From contig CM018603.1 of assembly GCA_009192285.1 (NCBI GenBank), forward strand, positions 558,001 through 622,000: DNA of 64,000 nucleotides, in the 5' to 3' direction. The notes below the pieces were generated by a model. That model saw only the letters and a program-made list of their open reading frames with translations. It was not told where the DNA came from and ran no database searches. Made by a program: the position numbers and the translations under genes. Source of the DNA: Morchella semilibera. Taxonomy: Eukaryota > Ascomycota > Pezizomycetes > Pezizales > Morchellaceae. Positions 58,828 to 64,000 of the stretch are shown here, piece after piece (position 1 is the first letter of the stretch; each line of letters opens with the position of its first letter).

Positions 58828-59747
58828 ATTTAGGGATTTTAATGATTTGGAAATATAGATGAGGGTTTCGTTTTCTAACCTGGGTACAAAGGTAAAAAAA
58901 GAGGGGTTTTTTTTTTCATTTCTTACAACGGGGTTTTTCGTGGGTTTTATTTTATTCATTTCTCTTGCATATTAGCATAGCGGTCGACTCATTTTACAGA
59001 ACCTTTTCTCATTTGGTTTACCGGCCTGTATTATGTATTTTTTTTTGTGGGGGTGGGATAAGTGTTGTATCTATATAGCCTGTCATTCATTATCAGTTAA
59101 GTAGCTCTTTTATCTTTTCGCTTTTATTATGTTGATAGGGGAGGGTACATTAAGCAGAATTATACCACGAGGCATTGAACTACCATCGATGACCTTTCGA
59201 TCAGTCTTGATATATTTAGCGTTGGGGTAGTAGCTTTGTATATGCGCCTGTATATGTACATGTAGTCATATTCATGATACTCATTTTTTGTTCTTTCTCC
59301 TTACAAATTTAATTATAGTTTTTGTAACATCGGTAATATCCAACTCCATCCTATGGGAGTAACTACATGTAGCCAATAATCTCACTTTCGGCTAGTCCCG
59401 ATTCGAGCTACTCCCTACTAAACCGTTAAATGCACGTGACTCATGATGCCTCCTAAACTAATTAAAAGTCCAAAGGGTACCTAGGGTTCCCAGGTGGTAT
59501 CCCCATGTAAATTACCAAGGTTAATCTTGAGCATATGGCTTTACGTGAGCACTATTTAGATGTATTGAATTCCTCTTGGGAACGTTGATGTCAATAGGTT
59601 TTTAACATGTGCGCCTGCATGCCCATGCAACAGATACATACGATTAGGGTTGCGGATAACTCGATAACAATACTTATGAAGCTAGCTATTGGTACATTGA
59701 TCCATGATGTATGGGTACAGTACCGTACCTATAATATGAGTACATCT

Positions 59748-59841
59748 ATGGCGGAATCCACCTGGAAGGGTACTCTTGGTTTTGGGATTATTTGTATGGC
59801 AACAGGTTAACAAGAGTACCCTTTCAGGTGGCTTCCGCCAT
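59748..59841. mobile_element. 94-bp hairpin MITE with TA flanks
   Basis: The arms are ATGGCGGAATCCACCTGGAA then GGGTACTCTTG, mirrored as ATGGCGGAAGCCACCTGAAA then GGGTACTCTTG, about 31 bp with two mismatches. The central loop is about 32 bp. Read as TA-TGGCGG...CCGCCA-TA it has a TA on both sides. Confidence 0.7.
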
Positions 59842-59960
59842 AACCTCTGTAGTGTGCGTAGAGAGCTAAGGGTGGAAATTGCAGTCCTAGGGGAACGAGA
59901 GGAACTCTCCGATCTGGGAACCTGAGTGGCTAAAAAAAGGGTATACATGTACTTGGTACA

Positions 59961-60074
59961 TAGTGTCCTGACGTTTTTGAACTCGGCCGCTATTGCATAC
60001 ACCCAAAATCAGGAGCTTGGCATATTTTTGTATGGTATGCAATATCAGTCGCGTTCAAAAACGTCAGGACACTA
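59961..60074. mobile_element. 114-bp hairpin MITE (copy 1), TA-flanked
   Basis: The arms TAGTGTCCTGACGTTTTTGA then ACTCGGCCGCTATTGCATAC pair with the inverted right arm TAGTGTCCTGACGTTTTTGA then ACGCGACTGATATTGCATAC. A near-identical interior recurs at 60461-60584. Confidence 0.75.
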
Positions 60075-60460
60075 CGAGTAGGTACATACATGTACTAAGA
60101 TGTACATACATACATGTACATGTATGTACTTACATGCAGATTATGGAGTTGCATGTAGAGTAGAGTACATACATGGTACCTTGTTGTGTACCTGCATGTA
60201 CCCCAGGGTCCTCAAAGTGATGTAATGGCGACAAAGAACCAAAATTTTGCAGCTACTGGCCACCGTCCTAAAAGTTGGGAGATACATGTAGTTTGAATAT
60301 ATCGAATTTTATCAGGCAGAGCTATATACTAGATACATGTAGTACATGAAAATAAAAATGGAAGAGCTGACTGGGTCTAGTGGTTGCGACACTAGCTCGA
60401 GTACTCAGCTCGTTGCATCACTTTAAGGACCCCCGGGGTACATGTTCTATGTAGGTACTC

Positions 60461-60584
60461 TACTCGTTTTTCGCTGACGTTTTTGAACTGGGCCACTATT
60501 GCATACACCCAAAATCATGAGCTTGGCGTATTTTTGTATGGCATGCAATATCAGTCGCGTCCACAAATCAGCGAAATACGAGTA
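60461..60584. mobile_element. hairpin MITE (copy 2 of the 59961 element)
   Basis: Shares GACGTTTTTGAACT, CTATTGCATACACCCAAAAT, GAGCTTGGC and TATTTTTGTATGG with copy 1. Its ends differ: TACTCGTTTTTCGCTGACG on the left and, inverted, TACTCGTATTTCGCTGA on the right, so the TIR is longer or was replaced. It lies 0.4 kb from copy 1. Confidence 0.7.
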
Positions 60585-60600
60585 CTATCGCCCGGCAGGC

Positions 60601-60769
60601 CGAGACATGCTCAGAATCCGGTGCACTACAGCCTTGGCAACTTTGCGCCAAAAACCACTGTTTAAGGGAATTTCTGTTGTAGTCTTAATTAATTATATCA
60701 TTACCCTATATAAAGAGTCAAGGGTCGGGTTGTATAATATGCAGTGCACCAGATTCTGAGCATGTTTCG
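60601..60769. mobile_element. 169-bp MITE with CGARACATGCTCAGAAT ends
   Basis: The left arm CGAGACATGCTCAGAATCCG then GTGCACTACA is mirrored by the inverted right arm CGAAACATGCTCAGAATCTG then GTGCACTGCA, about 30 bp with few mismatches around an AT-rich interior. It begins only 16 bp after copy 2 ends. Confidence 0.65.
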
Positions 60770-61808
60770 TCATCGCATACCCGATGTCATCTCATCCACG
60801 TGGCTGCACGACACAAGTTAAAATGTATATTGAATACCGCGCATAGCGGAATCCATGTAGAGTAGTTGAAATTGAGATCAACGATCATTGGTCATGCATT
60901 TTGTATACACTGTGGCAAGAAAGTACCTACGGCATCCTCTTCTAAGCTCAATGGCGATGATCTGGCAGCTCCACCGTTAGTAAAAGTTGCAATTCTAGAA
61001 GTTATTAGGGGGACCTTGGGCTTTCTACAGGGGTTTAATTAAAATTGTGAGCAGTAGTAATTCGTAGATCTACATATATGAAGATGCAGAGTATAATACT
61101 TCGATTGCTTGTCAGGTGAAATTAGACCAGCCTTCAATTGTACCTGCATTAGTTGCCGCTGCAAAGAGGGATAGGTATCACGTGAAGTTGACATGCGTGG
61201 CGTTATTCTAGCCCAGGATTTCCTCCGGGAGTTTTCTTTAGGCTACAAGCAGCAAAATCACTTTAACACCTCCCTCTCGGTTTCAAAATAAGTAAAGTTC
61301 AGGAAATTTAGGAATGAGGAGTGACCATGACTGCCGATACAAATTTAGAGGAAATAAAGAAATTATATTTCAGGATAGACAAGTCTATTGTCCAGGTAGA
61401 CGAGAATGTATTCTCCGACAGGAAAGTACAAAAACTTGAACGGTGACATAGGAAATCATTCGCTTTGTTCGTGCATGGGTTGCCTGCCACCCGGTATTCC
61501 TTAGAGGAGATCTTACCGGAAAGAGGGGAAAGGATCCGTTGGGATTATAAAGGAAATTTGGCGCATAAGGACCTGATTGGAGGAGAATTAAACATATTAA
61601 GAAAAGCAGAATAGAAAAGTGAAAATGACCAATAAACGAAACCAATGTACGGATAGATAATTCCCAAACACCAACAAACTTCATGCGAACAAATGAAAAT
61701 AGGAAGGAAAATGTAGTCGTACCTCATTCGAGAAAGGATTCTTAAATGCCAACCAGGCGCCCTAACTGGGCGACTGACCAACTAAGAGACTGACTGAATG
61801 GAATGAAA

Positions 61809-63555
61809 TCAGTTAAGATATCCAGCGCCAACTTCAACGTTTAAGCTTTCCAATGTTCCACTTCTCCCTTGTCGCACAACTATTTCATGTCCGATAGCCG
61901 CCGCGCCTGCCCCCATTTCCCAATCTCTCCTGATCTCTTCAAGCACCTTTTCACACCAGAGTCTGATATCTTTGTCAAAGGCACTCCATCCATCTTCGGT
62001 ACCATTGACCACCGCCATCACATCAAAGTGCATTCTGATTTCCCACCTAATTTCAGCTGCTTTCTTCCAGAACTTAAGATTCTCAGCCAGCCTATAAGGC
62101 TTTGTGAACTCGGTATGATAAGTTCCTATCTGTCCAAAAGGTCGTTTTGATCGACGGACTACCGGCATTGTGTATCAATATCAGTCGCAAACCTGATTGC
62201 AGAGCTAAGAGAAACGGGGTTGGGAGTGTTGACGTCTCATCGATTGATGAGGCGGGGGGTAGAGGTTCCGGGGAAGAATCAAAGTAAGACAAAAAAGGCG
62301 GTTCCGATCTACCAAATAAGTTCTTGTTAATAATGAGTCCATAATTATTTGCCAAGGATTTTTAAGCTAGAGCTATACGAACCCATCTCTCGTCCTTCCC
62401 ACTCTCCCTCCAGCCACTCCCTCCCTTTTTTGCGCATATCTAAAATGGCCTTCTCCTCCGCAGATAAGGATTCCTCCACACTCCCAATCCAGCTGATTAC
62501 AGAGTCCCTCTCTTCAGCCCTCACTCCACCCTCGAACTTGCGCTGAGCCATACTTTTTAATATATCCAAAATGGCTAAGAATTTCTCGCGCAAAGTTTTA
62601 TCGTCCTTAGTAGAAAGAAGAAGGGAGGAATCCGTTGTAATATAATAAGCCTTGGCTGCTCTGATAGCAGATGTTGCCCGTTCAACGAGCTGGGTTCCTT
62701 GAAGTTCATGAAAGCCAGGAGGTAGCTCAATCGCGCCGCCATCTTCATCTTCTTGTTGATCTCCAGTCTTTCGGAAAACCACTGGACTTTCAAGCCAGGC
62801 CACTCGGGTGGCAGACAAGGCACTTCTTAACTGTTCCCGTAGAACGGATGGATCTGGTGTTGGTGGTATTGACTTTGGTCTGAGGGTTGTATGTGGAGGT
62901 TGTTGGTGGGAGCATTGAGGATTCGTCATAGTCGAAATCGTCAAGCATTTCCGTTTCAGAAGGAGACTCTGAAAAGAACTCCTGCTCACAAGGCCCAAGA
63001 ATATCAGGGGACGATCGAAGAGAGGAGTACGTCGAATCTTGGAGCAATGTTGCCGAGGTTGTATCGAGCGTAAGGTGTTTCGAACCCGCAGAATTCTTTG
63101 AATTTTGTTTCGTCTGAAGCCCACTATATCCTCATAAAGTGCTTTCAGTACGGGATCCCCAAGTAGCTGGGGGTTTTGACAACTTACGCTCCTTTCCCAT
63201 CCAAGAGGCCCGTTTTGGCAAAGAAATATTGTAAGTGAGTTATACTCCCAAGAGCCATGACACTTTCCCGTGACCTGGCGGATGTCGAAAACTCTGTCCC
63301 TTGTGGCCTCATAAAGCCCCTCTTCCGGGTGGTGGTGTCGCTGCGGCCACCGAGGGAGGATCTCGCTGATGAAGCAGATGAAGTGGTTGAAGAGGTAGAC
63401 GCGATTCTCCTTAACGGAGGGGCCGAGAACCCTTGAAATGGAGGAGTTGTTGGAGGGGTATTAGTGATATTTGGAATGGAAGCCATTGTTGAAGTTGGAG
63501 ACTTCGTAGGTGTTGTGTGGGGCGACGAAACGGGTGTTTGACCTGCGGACGACAT
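61809..63555 (-). CDS. unrecognised protein with several frame conflicts
   Basis: Exon 1 is 63555-63188. It begins MSSAGQTPVSSPHTTPTKSP, is Ser/Thr-rich, and ends with an ordered block SVMALGSITHLQYFFAKTGL then LDGKGA. A 74-nt intron (63187-63114) joins to RNKIQRILRVRNTL. Downstream coding-like blocks lie in changing phases: an acidic stretch (ETEMLDDFDYDESSMLPP), then VLREQLRSALSATRVAWLES and RATSAIRAAKAYYITTDSS, then LANNYGLIINKNLFGRS, and a helical end LAENLKFWKKAAEIRWEIRM to the TGA at 61809. At least two of the phase changes (G2 at 62356-62357, T3 at 62101-62103, + strand) are cured by discounting one homopolymer base. I do not recognise the family; the block around HLQYFFAKTGLLDGK looks like a conserved fungal motif. 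No membrane segment is evident. Confidence 0.6.
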
Positions 63556-64000
63556 TCCTTCCGGATATCTACAAGCTACAGCACAGAATGGGCGAGGAAG
63601 TGGGTGGGTTGTGCAAAGAGCACATAAGTTGAATGAATGTACTACAGAATCAAAGATGAGAATGTTGGAGGCGCTGATAGTAAATGGTAGAAAGAGGAAA
63701 TCCTCAAGTGGGGAACCAGGGTGGGAGGAGGGAAAGGGTGGGCACAGGATATTACAATGGAAACCCTTGAAAAAGAAAGAAAGAAAAAAAAAAAAAACTA
63801 TGGGGCAAAACGAGAGAAACGAGTGAAAAGAAGAAAAAAAATAAACAATACTGATTAATGGTATGTAATAATTGGATGTTGGAAGGAAAGGAAGAAGGGG
63901 AGTTGGAAGGATTGCTCGTTTGGTGGTTCGAGAACTCTCTAAGACATGATTTAACACATACAAGCCACTCAGGGGTCATCAAACGGCAAAACCCTTTGAC
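63556..64000. promoter_or_regulatory. upstream region of the right-edge gene
   Basis: Presumed promoter and 5' UTR. Contains an A-rich tract (about 63774-63798) and a second A-rich stretch (about 63830-63845). Open frames here are low-complexity Phe/Ser shadows of the pyrimidine-rich minus strand. Confidence 0.4.

Larger units (their letters stand above)
58828..61808. other. 3-kb gene-free region with a MITE cluster
   Basis: Contains the CRH 3' UTR, many TACATGTA/TACATACATG motifs (59.2-60.4 kb) and four foldback elements listed separately. ORFs here are short and, where they overlap the hairpins, are shadows of them. Confidence 0.55.

Noticed and set aside
1-64000. LTR retrotransposons or other capsid-bearing elements
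   Set aside because: I found no reverse transcriptase, integrase, gag-like frame or long direct terminal repeats.
1-64000. tRNA and rRNA genes
   Set aside because: I saw no convincing A/B boxes with a clover-leaf fold and no rRNA-like stretch, though a covariance search could find what I missed.

Overview
The window is nuclear DNA of a filamentous ascomycete. Evidence: short introns (mostly 50-70 nt) with GT donors and CTAAC-type branch points, a fungal RA-LRR-PP2C-cyclase adenylate cyclase, a fungal CRH-type cell-wall enzyme, and fungal-type UBR1 and SRC1 proteins. Long repeat-rich intergenic stretches and low gene density suggest a Pezizomycetes-like (truffle/cup fungus) genome; that placement is inference.

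Layout. 1-10 kb: a coiled-coil protein cut by the left edge (-), a polyQ KIX/MED15-like protein (+), an SDR oxidoreductase (-), a single-pass type I membrane protein (-) and PYM (-). 10-12.8 kb: a decayed reading frame and a CCACCGGTGG-rich inverted-repeat element. 12.8-19.4 kb: UBR1 (+). 20.2-21.4 kb: a DUF6818-like protein (+), convergent with adenylate cyclase CYR1 (22.6-29.6 kb, -). 29.6-34 kb: an island of small inverted-repeat transposons. 34-36.4 kb: SRC1/HEH1 (+). 39-41.5 kb: a piggyBac element. 42.4-44 kb: TEP1/PTEN (+), convergent with POP4 (44.4-45.2 kb, -). 45.9-50 kb: RPA135 (-), divergent from ARL8 (51.4-52.5 kb, +). 57.5-58.8 kb: CRH-family glucanosyltransferase (+). 59.7-60.8 kb: a cluster of four foldback elements. 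61.8-63.6 kb: a protein I do not recognise (-).

The genes are ordinary housekeeping and signalling loci: N-degron proteolysis, cAMP, phosphoinositide phosphatase, RNase P/MRP, Pol I, small GTPase, nuclear envelope, cell wall. They form no operon or cluster. Two things stand out. First, the palindrome TACATGTA occurs dozens of times, only between genes. It equals the excision scar expected of a TA-target (Tc1/mariner-type) transposon with CA...TG ends, and a remnant with exactly such ends lies at 31803-32223. Second, several conserved genes (SDR, RPA135, CRH, ARL8, the right-edge gene, perhaps SRC1) each need a one-base correction, mostly +1 in short homopolymers. This points to consensus errors rather than pseudogenes.
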